NCBI RefSeq assembly: GCF_023278565.1
Contig: NC_064673.1
Span: 1,364,001 to 1,428,000, forward strand
Source of the DNA: Colletotrichum lupini
Lineage: Eukaryota; Ascomycota; Sordariomycetes; Glomerellales; Glomerellaceae
Length of the DNA stretch: 64,000 nt
Reading direction: 5' to 3'
Shown here piece by piece: positions 34,501-46,010 of the stretch. The position numbers and the translations under genes were made by a program. Within the stretch, counting starts at the first letter, position 1, and each line of letters starts with the position of its first letter. The notes below the pieces were generated by a model. It saw only the letters and a list, made by a program, of their open reading frames with translations, ran no database searches and had not been told where the DNA came from.

Positions 34501-36532
34501 GGTTAGCTTTGTTTTAGTCTGAATGCATCAATGCAGATTTAATGCTAGTTAGAGGGGTTGTACCGGAAAGACGACTGTGATTTGGTGAGTGTGTGTTTGT
34601 CCAGATGCTTTGTTGTGGTGGTGGAAGCGTGAGGGTGAAAGATTTCGCAAAGTGTGTGTGGAAGACACAGGCAAAGGACGAAAATAAGGTTGAAAAGTGT
34701 TTGCAGATGGAAGCTTGTCCTTGTGCAGTGAGGGATGAAAAATTGGGAAAAAGTAGGGTAGGTTGTTGTGTGGTTGCTGGGACTGTTGACAAAGTCGGAC
34801 GCGTCTGAGATGCTCTGGGAATTCACCTTCACTTCGAACGCAGCAGATCCCTCCTATTTTATGGACCCACTGGGAGAATCTCGACACTCAAGAAACAATT
34901 CAATTGTCCTGGTGACCATGCAATGGCAACTCAGTCCACACAAAAGGGGAAGTTCATCAACAAGACAACTGGAAGAAGCTCCTTGTTGCGATGTATCAAC
35001 GATGACTTTAACACTTTTGACATGCCTCGATCTGTCTGAAAGGACTTTCGGGATGTTCTAGACAAGAAGGGGGAAGCTAGTGGCTACTTCATGCTCAAAG
35101 CTGGTCTTCAGTTTCCTATCGGCTGGACTGTCTTCCATGAGACTAGGCGGTCAATACGATGTAAAGGAATCTGAGCATGAATATCATTGAATTTCCGACT
35201 TAAGTGTCGGCTCTTGATTGTCTCATAGCTCAGCATGTCTTTATAAAATCGCTAGCTACCCAAGTCTACTTCTTGGACTGGCTGTTTTGCTCAAACTGTG
35301 TTCCCCACGCGAAAGCCATATAAGTGTACGTTAGTTCACTGAAATGAATACCTCGATCTCAAAATGAAGTAAACGATTATTACAGCTCGTTGTACTCCAT
35401 GAGCTCAAATTAGCAGACCACGTCTTGTGACTTTGGATATTGGACAACACATAAGATGTCAATATATTCCACATGAGGACATGATTCACTGCTACAGTCG
35501 GTCCATGACTCCATCCTTGATCGCGTATCAATCCTCGAGGCTTCGAGTAAACTGGTCAAACCTCTTGTTTCAAACCTCATCACGAACAGACACCGGACCA
35601 AGCAACCTAGACAGATATTACCACCACCAAATCACGCACACTACACCACGCAGCCCACGCCACCAACGACCGCCGCCACAATCACTGTGGTCACCCCGAG
35701 CACCGCGAACATCACCACATCCATTGTCATCGCAGCAGCCACAGCAGCACCTACCACCGCACTCCCGCCAACGAAGCACCCTCCTCGGGCCCAGCAATCT
35801 ACCTCCACTCCGAATGCGTCACCCACCGCAAGGCCAAAGCCTGCGGCTACATCGGGAAGGCCCTCGGCTCCGCCATCGAGCGCTACCCTATCGTCCGACA
35901 GAGGCTGCAGCATTGAGTGACTGAGGGTCCCCTTCGCACACCGGCGATGACGATGGGGGGTGATGGTGGTGCGAGTACGGCTGTGACGCTTTCTGCGGAT
36001 GACAAGGGGTTGAAACAGAAGGTTGTGGTTTTCGTAGGTGCGAAGGCGAGTTTGGAGATGATTGCTGCTATATGGGGCGTTATGTAGGATAGGACCAAGT
36101 ATGGCCATTAAGTCAGGGTAAGTTATTTGGAGATTGGGGGAAGCGGTTTCCGTACATGGCCGGTTTGATCTTTGACGAAGTATATAAAGTTGCGCATTGC
36201 GATGGCGAACAGCTGGACTGTTTCGCGTTGTGTATTTCAGTCGACTTTTACGTCCCTCAGAGGGAGCTAATCCAAGCAATTCCTAGCGTATCATGGCATG
36301 AACGTGAACATGAGTGAAGGATATAAAGATCAAAAGTCACCTCATAATGCTTGTAGAGCGAATCTTGAATCACCGCGTGGGCGGTCTTGATGCTATAATC
36401 ATACACTATCTACGGTAGCCAGACAGATCCATATCCAGCGAAAGGTCGTCATCATGAAAATCCCCCGTTCTCCATCCAGGAGGGTTAACCCAAAAAAAAC
36501 CGTACGCCCGCTAATTGCCTTTTGTATTCCCA
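34501..36532. other. Intergenic region with one ambiguous GC-rich stretch
   Basis: About 2 kb without a confident gene. 34550-34830 is purine-rich on the plus strand and is probably promoter or 5' untranslated DNA of gene B. From about 35610 to 35916 three frames are open at once on the plus strand: one Thr/Ser/Ala/Pro-rich (35687-35920), one His/Cys-rich ending CVTHRKAKACGYIGKALGSA and a stop near 35916. The third frame lacks a start and would need an upstream exon. None matches a family I know. The minus-strand frame 35641-36279 is probably a shadow. Confidence 0.4.
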
Positions 36533-38952
36533 TCACGCGCGGGAATCCCGCCTCAGAAGGCTTCCCACGTCGTGTAACTTGACGTTCTCCATCGGCTGCG
36601 CCCCGCGATCCACCCGGCCCCACCCGGCGCCCCAAGTCGGAAAAACGCCGGGAGCCGCGGGATCGGCAGGCATCTGCTCGTCAGCGGCGCCCATGTTTCT
36701 CCCAGTGTATGCGGAAGATACACCGCTGTTTCGTATGCTCATCGCGTACTCGTCTGTTCCACCACCAATGCTGCTGCCGCTGCCGCCGCCGCCCCTTTCT
36801 CTCCGCCTCTTGCGCCAGAACCGGGTCTGACTCCTTCTTCTACGCTCTTCCTCTGCTAGGAGGTCGGGCGACGTCATGATACCGACACGTGCTGCTTTGA
36901 CGGTGCTTGTACGTGGGTAGTGGAATCCTGCGGGGTGGCCACCGCCGAAGGGATTCCACTTCGATTGCGGGCGTGGGTAGTGCGATATGCTGCCGTTGCG
37001 ACCGCGGTTGTAGGATGTTGGTGTCTCGCCGGCAAGTTCTTCGAGGGTCATGCCCTTGGTCTCCGGGATGAGTAAGGATGACAGCATGCCTAGAAACATG
37101 AATAGTGCAAACAGCTCCAGGAGACGGTCGAGCCAGGGCGCGCAGTGGTCGCCGTGGCAGTCGCCAGGAACGTCTTTCGCGAGCAAAGGGATGCTGATAA
37201 CCTGCGCCAAGATGGCACCAACTTTGCCCATCGCTGCAGAAATTCCGTGTCCAGTAGAACGGTATCGGGTCGGGAAACATTCGCCAGGAACGATAAATGT
37301 GGTAGTGTTGGGGCCAAAATTGAAGAAGAACTGGCCAGTGATGTATAAAGTGAGAAAGACAGCATCGGTCAACTGATGGAGCAGGAAGCCGAGCACGCAG
37401 AAAATGACGGTGAGCATAAAGAAGCCCATAATCTGGATGGGTTTACGGCCGAGGGTGTCGATGGTGAAGACAGAAACCCAATAGCCAGGGATCGCACCAG
37501 CGCACGCCAAGATGATCAACCCTACGGCTTGGTTGTGTAGTCTCTTGTAAAAGTTGGCCCCGTCGGCATAGCCAATGGTTTGCAACACCACGGTGCTATT
37601 CAGCCCGAGACCATAAAAAGCCAGATCCTGTTCCGCACATCAGTATGCCTAGACCGAGTGATTTCTTCGAGTGTTGTGTGACTCACTAGGAAGAACCAGG
37701 AAAAGGCAGTGCCCAAAAGCATTTTAAAGTGCTTCCACTGCGTGAAGTATGCCCAGGCATCAGGCCAGGATGCCGCCGGAGTGTTGTAACCGGGACCGGT
37801 CTCCTTCTTCATCTTGAACTGTAAATCCGTATCGTAATCACCTTTTGACTTGCTCGCCATGTACGCTCGGATATCCGCATCGGCCTTCTCGACGTCTTGC
37901 TCCACGTCAAAGGTGTATCGGGGCGTCTCTGGGATCGTGATTCGGTAGTACAATGCTATGCAGGCGGGCACGGCGCCCATGCCGACGATGATGCGCCATG
38001 AGCGGTCGGCAGCAAGCTGGCATCGTGCGTGGCAGTCGCCGAGAGTGTGGACGTCGAGGTAGGAGTCCTTGAAGGCTTCGGCAGTGACTAAAGCCACGAC
38101 GGCTGCACCGAGCTGACCCATGCCTTGCATCGAGAATACGGCCGCAATCATGGCTCCTCGCCATCGGGTTGGCGCAAACCTGTGGACCGCGTCAATCCCA
38201 ATTCTTGAAATTAACGGCCTAAGACCCGACTTACTCTGATGTAATGACTGAACTGAGCGGATAATCACCTCCAATGCCGACGCCCTTGGTGTCGTTAGCA
38301 ATGGCATATGAACAACAAAAACAACATACAAGGCACTTACCATGATAACCCTCCAGAAAATCATCAGTCCAGTGAAGCTAACCGATTGACTCGGAGAGAC
38401 CAGCGCGGCGCTTAACGTCGCCAAGATGATGATTCCAAGTTCCACACCATACATCCTTCTTCTGCCAAAGACGTCGGCCAACCAGCCGAACACAATTTGG
38501 CCAACAATGATTCCAGCACTGGTTGAAGCCTTGAGAGCCGAGTTTACCGGCCCCGGCAGTTCGCCGTTGTTACCGCCATAACCATGCGCACTCGATTCAG
38601 GAGGCCCTTGCCAAAACACTACGCCGAGGAGGGTAGTGATGAGGTTGATGGCAAAGATGTCGTACGAGTCGAGGAAGAAACCAACACCCGCAACCAGAAT
38701 AGCCCTTACATCTGCGGTTTGATGTCAGTCTTGGTTGAGAAGCGCAAAGCGCAAAAGGTTCGGTGCAGACTAACGGTACAAGCCAAAAGGAACCTTGTCA
38801 ATTTCGCTCAGTGCTAATCGCCTCCTTAACGAGGGGTCTGTAATGTGAGAGTAGTCGTTTGCAAAGTTGTGAAAGGCCTTGTTGCCTCCATTCGTCCGCC
38901 GATGAATCCGTTCCGTGGACGGAGTCATCGGCGGCGGTAACATTTCGTCCAT
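36533..38952 (-). CDS. Inorganic phosphate:H+ symporter, Pho84 family (MFS), five exons
   Basis: Plasma-membrane proton-coupled phosphate uptake. Exons: 38952-38775, 38711-38341, 38284-38235, 38179-37687, 37627-36533; introns of 63, 56, 55 and 59 bp, all GT-AG, give 2,187 nt (728 residues). The N-terminus DPSLRRRLALSEIDKVPFGL, then GVGFFLDSYDIFAINLITTL (TM1), GLMIFWRVIMGVGIGGDYPL across the 50-bp exon, SSVITSEFAPTRWRGAM and TTTFIVPGECFPTRYRSTGH are the Pho84 signatures; about 12 membrane helices are visible. The start at 38952 sits in a good context (CCCAAG ATG G). The C-terminal tail after GMTLEELAGETP is unusually long (about 165 residues), with a very basic patch (RRRRSQTRFWRKRRRERGGG) and Gly/Ser runs. 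Substrate assignment rests on family motifs. A phosphate-starvation E-box is considered separately. Confidence 0.93.
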
Positions 38953-40602
38953 CTTGGGAAAGTAGCGTTGTTGAAAGCAAGAGTTTGATGGAAAAGTCGT
39001 CGCAATGGCAATGTTGCCCGGTCTATGTCGCCGTCGTCCGCCCAGATGCCATTGTGGAGTGCCTTAATCCGTGTGCTGGGCAGCTCTCGATAACTCCCCA
39101 ATTCCTTTCTCCAATCCGCAACTTCGTGTCCTTCCGTCGTCGAGGCGTATGTCGTCGCTTAAGTCCGTAGCTGGTGTGTCTTTGAACCGGGAATTTCTGA
39201 CGTTCGAGTATCGAGAGTCAACGCGATCGTGGCTGAAATTTGTTGGATAACCACAGGCTCGGCTAAGATTTGGGCGACTCGATCTCAACTGCGCGGGGCG
39301 TGAAGGGCGTAGGAGAGTTTAAAGGGAAACGCCCGAGGGCCACAGACATGCATACCACACATATATTCCGCCTGATCCGTTCTTACAAGACCTCTGCAAT
39401 GGGGCGAGGGGCTGAAGTTGGGTGACAGGGGCTCGGCAGGGCAGGCAAATGGCAGGGGGATGCTAGTCAAAGGGGGGAGGGCCCGCGACGTGGCCGATTG
39501 GATGAGTGGAAGGGATGGGCATGGACTTGAAGAATGTCCGTGTTATGTTGTTAGTAATTCCTTCCTCTGACCTCACAGTACGCAGTAGCGTGTTAAGAAT
39601 AGCCGTTTGAATACAGAGTTGGAGAGTTTGCAAAGACGCAAGAGGGGATTGGTCGGATGCTGGGGAAAGCAAAGATGGGGGCGGAATGGATGGAACGATT
39701 GTAATGTTAAACAAGGGAATGGTTCGCATCTGTCACCGTGTCACGTCCTGTTTGTCAAACCGATCCCGGATCCGGTTGCAGCCAACATCGTCAAAGGAAG
39801 GGGAGCCCTAAAGCTAATCGCCACAGAGACAGAGAGAGTGTGTGTGGGTGTGTACTGTATCCGTACGGATACTGGGGAAAAGGGACAAGATAGAGTGTGA
39901 ATGGGTGGTCGGGCAGAAGAAAGTTTGTCTGCGTTTTAAGCCAAGGGCAAGAGTCCGACCCCGAAGAACAATGTCTCAACTCACGGCGCTAACGAGAAAC
40001 ATCGAATGAAGCAGGACTGGGGAATCATACTTTTGTCTCTGTCAGAATAGGCGACGAGATGGACAAAAGCAGTCAAGACCAGGGCCGTATTTCTCATGGT
40101 TGCAATAGGGCACCTCGTGAGCTTGTAAAAGGGGGAAGCCGGTTGCCAATGGTCAGGCAGCAGACGATGGATGCAAGTTGCAGGCTGCGATGCGATGCCA
40201 CGTGCTGTCGATAGCCGTCCGGTACGGATTTCTGCCTCGGTGGGGCGCCGGTGGAGAACGTTGAAGAATAAACAGGCCCCCAGCCGTTGGTAGACTTGCA
40301 CATCATTTTGCTAGTTGCCTTTTGGCCTGTGTTCTGATCTGGGCCCTCCTTGCTGGAGTGCTAAAGCTTTTGCATATGCGGACGCGGCTGGTGATGAAGA
40401 CGGAAAAGGTGAGGCAGCAAAAGCTTACCAGGATAATTTTGGGTAATAGCGATGTATACAATTGGGACGAAGGACAGAGCGAGCGATATGACGGACTGTA
40501 AGGTATCCATCCACGAGGAAAGTTGGCTCCAAACGACAGACGGGCGCTCTTGCCAGGCTCACTGAACGATGCATTATCAGGTCATTTCTAGGCAACCTGG
40601 GA
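38953..40602. promoter_or_regulatory. Upstream region of the phosphate transporter
   Basis: About 1.65 kb with no supported gene; short open frames on both strands show no domain. One CACGTG E-box lies at 40199-40204 (about 1.25 kb upstream of the start), the core bound by Pho4/NUC-1-type bHLH factors in fungal phosphate control. A single hexamer at this distance is weak evidence. Confidence 0.35.
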
Positions 40603-40628
40603 GTGAACACAGGTAAACTGACCTGTGG
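40603..40628 (+). repeat. Left terminal inverted repeat of the MITE-like element
   Basis: 26 bp beginning GTGAACACAGGTAAACTG and ending CCTGTGG; exact inverse of 41263-41288. It contains the inner palindrome-like CAGGTAAACTGACCTG. Confidence 0.88.
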
Positions 40629-41262
40629 CCCCCCCGGTTACCTGACCTGACCAAGGAAAAGGGACGTGACCTGAGCGCTCTTTTGATTAGTCCGTAAAAA
40701 AAAGTAGGTCCAGCTAACCTAATTCTAAACTAATCTTAAACTAGTTCGGAACTAATTTAGAATTAGTTTAGAATTAATTTCAAATTATAATTTAAATATA
40801 ATAAAATATACTTATTCTAATATAAAAAATATTTTTATAAATATATTATACTTATGAAAGTACTTAGTAATTAATTTAAATAGAAGAATTTAAGTTTTTA
40901 ATTTTTAAAATTATATTTTAAATAGTTTTAAAGTTTATTTAGAATTAGTTTAGAATTAGTTTAGAAATAATTCTAAATTAATTTCTTATTAGTTTTAATA
41001 TTTAATAATAGTTTTATATTTTAATTTTAGTTTTTATAATATTATTTTTCCTTAAAATACTAAGAAATATATATTTATAAATAATTTAATTAAAAACAAA
41101 GTTTTAATATTAAGAATTATTTATATTATACTAATTAAGTATAAAACTAATTTAGAATCGATTTTGAATCGATTCCGGATTACTTCTAGATCACCTACGG
41201 AGTGGCACGGGCCATACTCACGTGAAAATGTGGGGTGGTCAGCTAACACCCCCCCCCCCCCC

Positions 41263-41288
41263 CCACAGGTCAGTTTACCTGTGTTCAC
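41263..41288 (-). repeat. Right terminal inverted repeat of the MITE-like element
   Basis: 26 bp beginning CCACAGGTCAGTTTACC and ending GTGTTCAC; directly preceded by a run of C residues and followed by the duplication ACCTGGGA. Confidence 0.88.
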
Positions 41289-41296
41289 ACCTGGGA

Positions 41297-43320
41297 AGGC
41301 AGGTGCAGCCCAGCGTATCCACTTTCCTTCTCCACCGTTTAACAGCTTTCATCTGGTGCCTTCCACCTTCCACCTTCCACCTTCCAGGTTCTGAATGAGT
41401 GTCTGACTCTTTCCGCATGCATTGGGCGACGCTGGGCGCGACGGATCTGGCAGGGAAGACGCGCTTTATGCGGGTGGCTCTTTCCCTACCTGACCTTAGC
41501 CAAGTTCCCAAGAATCAACGTCGCCCCCACCGCGATCCATCCAGGTTCCCAGACATCGACTCGGCAGAGCAGGGGTGCTCCTTCTAGAAGGACGCTGGAA
41601 CGCCGACCACACGGAACTCTTTTGACGCAGTCACCCAAACGGCACCTCCAATGTCCCATTCCTTTTTGTGCATCTCTTCCGCACAGGAATCCCCGACGTC
41701 GCATCAAACACGTTGAAAACACGTCCAGTCTCTTTCGGCCCAGATCAACGAACCAAATGCTGCTCTCTGTCTCTCCATTGACCACCTCTCACCTGACTGG
41801 CACACCGAGGCTCGAAATGCGGGCAGACGCCTACCTTAGGTACGCTCATAGCAACGGCTGTTAGGTTAATACGTACTGAAAAGGCCTCCTGCCAATTTCC
41901 TCCTCTAATAATTCCCTCTCTCACCGGTAGTCCGCACGCCTCACTCACGACACTTAATTACTCAATAGCCCCCCACGGCCTCCAGATCTGCCAGTGCACT
42001 CGCTTGGCTCACTGGGCAGGGGATGAGGCAGGGATTCCCCGAGCCAATACTAGGGATTCCCTATCGCACGTGGACCCCACGACACCGAAGCGACTCTTCT
42101 GTAGAGTCTTCTGTAGAGTCTTCTGGCCACGTTCAACGTCCTCAGAAGTAGAGGGAGTCTCGAAGAAGAAGGGGGGAGGAGAAGGCTGCAATTCATCACC
42201 GCCGAGCGGCCAAGGCGTCTTTCGGCGATATGCCGGTCAGCCTTTGGACGAAGCTGCCGCACCGCACCGTACACACTCACCTGATTTCTACTGTCCCCCG
42301 AAATGCCGCTTATCCGGACTACGATCTATCCGTCTTTACAGCAGTATTCTTGGCACACCACCCTCACCACCAGACAAGCTCATCGTCTCTTGTTGTGGCG
42401 ATAGAGTTTGGTTTCAGTACCTTTATTCTTCCCTTACGGCCGGCTAAGGTATCTAGTATGGACAAGTCATCTACCGTGGATCGTCTCTTCAATAGCCGTT
42501 CAACCTCCTTGCTGTGTCATTCGTCCTTTGCAAGCCCTTCGTACGCCACAAATAGGAACTCCTGCTTAGCTTTCAGGCTGCCTAGAGTTTACTGCTGCAC
42601 TCCCGCTCATGGGAACTACTCCGGCGACGTTCGGGAGGGGGGAGCGGCAATGATTGGGATTTGAGGCTGCCTGGGAAGCAAGGTTGCGAAATCTTCCGCG
42701 AGCCTCCCCGAGAACGAGATAGGAGTATGTCTCGTACGCCCGGTCGGCAGCCCGCTTAAGGAGTTTAAAATGCCAAGCTGCGGAACCGCATCCCATAAAG
42801 TATGGCTTGTGGTTCATTCAGAGAAGGGAACGTATACCTAGCTCATAAGATCTCACGCCAGGCTCACTCGAGGAGATGAGAAGCATGGATGCCAGTGAGA
42901 CGCTTCGACATCGATGGGCTCGATATTGTGCTTTGAGGAAGTCCGTGAGAATGATCTTTCCGGTCCATCTGCAGGGACCAAAGTCCCGAAATCAAATCCA
43001 AGCTATGTACACGGCCGAGTAGGGCCAAGTAACATTAGGTAATGCGGCATTATCGTTTGCATGAGATTCATTACATTCATGTTCCACTCCGTAGTCCAGA
43101 TTTCAAAATCACGTCAGAGGCACGATTGCAAGACACTGCATGATCCAAACCCAAAATTTTCCCCATCTATTTCCTTAATCGCTGAGTTGTTGAAAAAGAC
43201 TCCAGACCTGTTGAAACAAAAAAACAACCCATGAAAAGAGATTGTGAGAGTCTGCCCGTTTGGCCCTCTCTACCTATATTGCACACCCATTTTTCACTCC
43301 CCCCCCCCCCCCCCTGTTCG
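41297..43320. other. Intergenic region downstream of MET2
   Basis: About 2 kb without a supported gene. Simple repeats occur: four CCTTCCA units at about 41359-41387, three TCTTCTG(T)AGAG units at about 42092-42124, and a long C run at about 43299-43314. Open frames (42004-42447, 42230-42664 and others) have low-complexity or random-looking products. The last part is the 3' flank of MET2. Confidence 0.5.
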
Positions 43321-44868
43321 TTACCAGGCGGTAATATCCTCCACCTCGGCCTCGCCAAACGTGCTGCTCTTAGTCAGCTGTCCAACACCGACCTCCTCCA
43401 CCTCCTCCCCTTGCTTCTCCATGATATCCGGCAGCGTCTGCTTGAGGAAATCCAGCACGTAGCGGTTCACCTGCTCAAACTGGAGCAAGAAGGCGTCGTG
43501 ACCCTCGGGGCTGTCGATGCGCTCGAGGCGGGCGTTCTTGACGTGCTCGGCGATCTCTTCCTGCTCGGCAAAGGTGAAGAGGCCGTCCGACTCGATGCCG
43601 AGGACGAGGGTGGGCTGCTCGATGAGGGCGAGGGCCTCGGCGATGGTGGGGGCGCGGTCGCGGGAGACGTCGTGGGTGTCGAGCTTGCGGGTCATAGCGA
43701 TGTAGCAGTTGCTGTCGAAGCGCTTGACGAACTTTTGGCCTTGGTAGCGGAGGTAGGATTGCGCGGAGAAGTAGGTTGATGTCGGAAGCTTGTCTCCTCC
43801 GGTCAAGCTGTCTGTTGTGGTTGTTGCGGTGGTCGTCTGGGGTCCGTGGAATTGGGGGTCCAGTGACTCCGGGACAGCTGCCTCCGCCGCTGCCGCCCCG
43901 TTGACGGGCGTTCCCTCTGTCGTGCTGCCACCCTGGCTGTTCTGCCTCGAGAGGCCGACGCGCTTGACGTTGTGTCCGTCGTTGTGGATGTGGAAGTGCG
44001 CCTCGGACGGCGTGCTGGGTCTGGGCCGCTCGCGGATGATTTGCCGCCTCGACGGGTCCGGGATGTTGCGTCCGAAGCGGGACTCGAAGGAGTTGCGGCT
44101 GCGGTAGGTCAGGAGGGCCGACATGCGGGCGGCGCCGAGACCCGTGGAGGGCGGGTCGTCAAAGGGATAGTAGCCGTCGTCGTATTTGGGGTCGGCGTAG
44201 ATGCTCTGGCGCTGGGCCTCGCCCCAGCTGATGCCCCAGGCGCTGTGTCTGCTCGAGGTCGCGATGGGGACGACGCAGCGGATGTAGTCCTTGCCGAGGT
44301 AGGCCCATTCCAGGACGAACATGCCGCCTAGTGAGCCGCCGATGACTGCGGCGATTTGCTTGACGCCGAGGTCGTCCAGCAGTAGCTTGTGAAGGCTGCG
44401 AATATGTTAGCCCTGGGCATCTAGCCATGGTGATAGAGGGTGGACTTACTTGACATCGTCACGGATCGTGGTCAAGGGGAACTCGGGTCCGTAGATGCCC
44501 TTCTCGGGATCTCCATCCTTGGCTGTGACAGGACTCGCCGTGCCGTACGGGCTTCCCATGGCGTTCATGCATACGATGAAAAACCGCGATGTATCAAACG
44601 CCCTACCAGGTCCTCCGAGAAGAGGACCCCACCAGTCGCTGACGTCTGCGCTGCCGGTCAAGGCGTGGCAGATGACCATGGCATTATCGCCGTTGGGCGA
44701 GAGCTTGCCTCTGGTCGTGTAGGCGACGGGAACATTGTGAAGAGTGACTCCCGATTCAAGGGTGAATTCAGGAATGATGGCGAACTGTTGCTCCGGAATC
44801 AGGGTAGCAAACGGGTTCTCAGGCTGCGTTTGGGTTCTTTCTTGCGGGTATTCAGCAACCGGTCTCAT
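43321..44868 (-). CDS. MET2: Homoserine O-acetyltransferase (methionine biosynthesis)
   Basis: Transfers acetyl from acetyl-CoA to homoserine, the committed step toward methionine. Two exons (44868-44450 and 44395-43321) with a 54-bp intron (GTAAGT...GCAG) give 497 residues. The N-terminus shows ENPFATLIPEQQFAIIPEFT and LESGVTLHNVPVAYTTRGKL, typical of fungal MET2. It is an alpha/beta hydrolase: nucleophile Ser in AAVIGGSLGGMFVLEWA (spanning the splice), acid Asp in TLVLGIESDGLFTF, and His in DSPEGHDAFLLQF. HALTGSADVSDWWGPLLGG and MNAMGSPYGTASP are the family's substrate-pocket blocks. A Ser/Thr/Ala-rich insertion of about 90 residues precedes STYFSAQSYLRYQGQKFVKR. The frame ends ...VEDITAW. 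A TGAGTCA site lies 520 bp upstream. Confidence 0.94.
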
Positions 44869-46010
44869 TACTTGATAAGAAGAACGTTCTCATGACATTT
44901 CAAGATGGGATTACGAGCAATAGAACAAGAAGTGAGCCACTTAGCTCGCATTGAAGGGATATATGATGTGATTGAGACGAATTGAGAGGCAAATGACACT
45001 CCCAGGCTGAGGATAAACTGACCGTACTTCGGCTGAGCGCCGTTCTGTAAATTTTGTGCAGCCATCCCGATCTCGGAATGAACGAGGGGCAGCGTTCGGG
45101 ATGCGAACTGGGGTCTGGATGTCTTCAATTGAAGATACAAACGGGCCTTGAATAAGGTAGAACAAGGGTAATGTTACTGGGAGTAAAGCCCCTCCGCGAT
45201 GGCGAGATATGCGAGATATATGAAGAGTCTGGGGATTCCACTTGCTCGATGTGACTGTATGACTGGTCAACGTTCAATGAGGGCAGCCAAAGATTTGCAC
45301 CGAAAATGGCGTAATGACTGGCAGCTTTGCCGGTATCTTAATCGCAGCCGTTATTTCCACGGCGAATCATTGGCCGCAGGGGATCGATGAGTCAGCCGAG
45401 ATCCGGTCAATTGGGAGTCAGACAGCTGGCAGGTCTCCAGGGCCGGTACGCTATAATCACCCCCCGTGCATTCACGCGTAGCCAATCCAGAACCCCCAGT
45501 TGGTGGATGCCCCATAAAAGAAAAGCTACCCAGGTACTTAGTACCTTCCTCCGGTACCTTCCACCTCGCAGCCTTCCTCCGTGAGGCTGCTACCCGTTTT
45601 CAGTGAAGTGGATCTCAAGCTCGCTCGACTCTGGAGTTGCAACTGCGTCTTCACTCGAGAAATCGTTCATCGTCACCTTTCTGTCGCCAACCCCGAAAAT
45701 CTCCAACTTTGGAGCGCGACTCTTTCCCGCAATCGCAGCAGCTTTATTTCTTTTCGTCGAGGCGATTGCTTGACCCAACCGATTGTACCAGCTATCTCAA
45801 CTTTCCTTTGTGCACAGCATTCGCTGAACAAGCTACACGCGACAAGCTTCCGAATCCTTTCAACCGCAAGGCATCTCTCCTCTCCATCCCCAAACGCGCG
45901 CGCAAATTTATCGCCTGCACTTTTACTGACTCTGGCGACCTACAGACTGGCTTCATCGAGATAGCGCGATACCCAAATGATACCTTGAAGAAACCCGCGA
46001 CGAGAGCACG
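44869..46010. promoter_or_regulatory. Divergent promoter region between MET2 and THO2
   Basis: 1.14 kb shared by two genes reading outward. A TGAGTCA palindrome core (45388-45394) is the binding site of Gcn4/CPC-1 bZIP factors (general amino-acid control), which fits MET2. A pyrimidine-rich stretch with repeated TACCTTCC (45535-45570) and long 5' untranslated DNA precede THO2. No separate gene is supported. Confidence 0.5.
45388..45394. promoter_or_regulatory. Candidate CPC-1/Gcn4 site upstream of MET2
   Basis: TGAGTCA (reverse TGACTCA), 520 bp upstream of the MET2 start and 617 bp upstream of THO2. The match is exact to the Gcn4 core. Seven-base sites also occur by chance (another lies at 54964-54970), so function is inferred from the neighbouring amino-acid gene. 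Confidence 0.4.

Larger units (their letters stand above)
40603..41288. mobile_element. MITE-like non-autonomous DNA element, 26-bp inverted repeats, 8-bp duplication
   Basis: A 686-bp element bounded by perfect 26-bp inverted repeats (40603-40628, starting GTGAACACAGGTAAACTG; inverted at 41263-41288) and flanked by a perfect 8-bp direct repeat ACCTGGGA (40595-40602 and 41289-41296). The interior has no coding capacity. Its centre (about 40700-41170) is AT-rich with repeated TTAGAATTAGTTT units; the two outer shoulders are GC-rich and include a C16 run next to the right repeat. An 8-bp duplication suggests a hAT-type helper. Its ends do not resemble those of the hAT element at 19988-32429 (CAGCGCTTATACC), so a different family would have moved it. 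Confidence 0.82.

Noticed and set aside
35641..36279. 212-codon minus-strand open frame
   Set aside because: Its C-terminal half is only the antisense of a GC-rich Thr/Ser/Pro-coding stretch; no domain and poor start context.
40199..40204. CACGTG as a phosphate-control element for the transporter
   Set aside because: One hexamer 1.25 kb upstream is close to chance expectation; kept only as a remark in the promoter entry.
42004..42447. 147-codon plus-strand open frame
   Set aside because: Contains simple-repeat sequence (TCTTCTGTAGAG units) and has no recognisable domain or supporting context.
43972..44331. Plus-strand open frames opposite MET2
   Set aside because: Antisense shadows caused by GC-rich third positions; the minus strand encodes a well-conserved enzyme.
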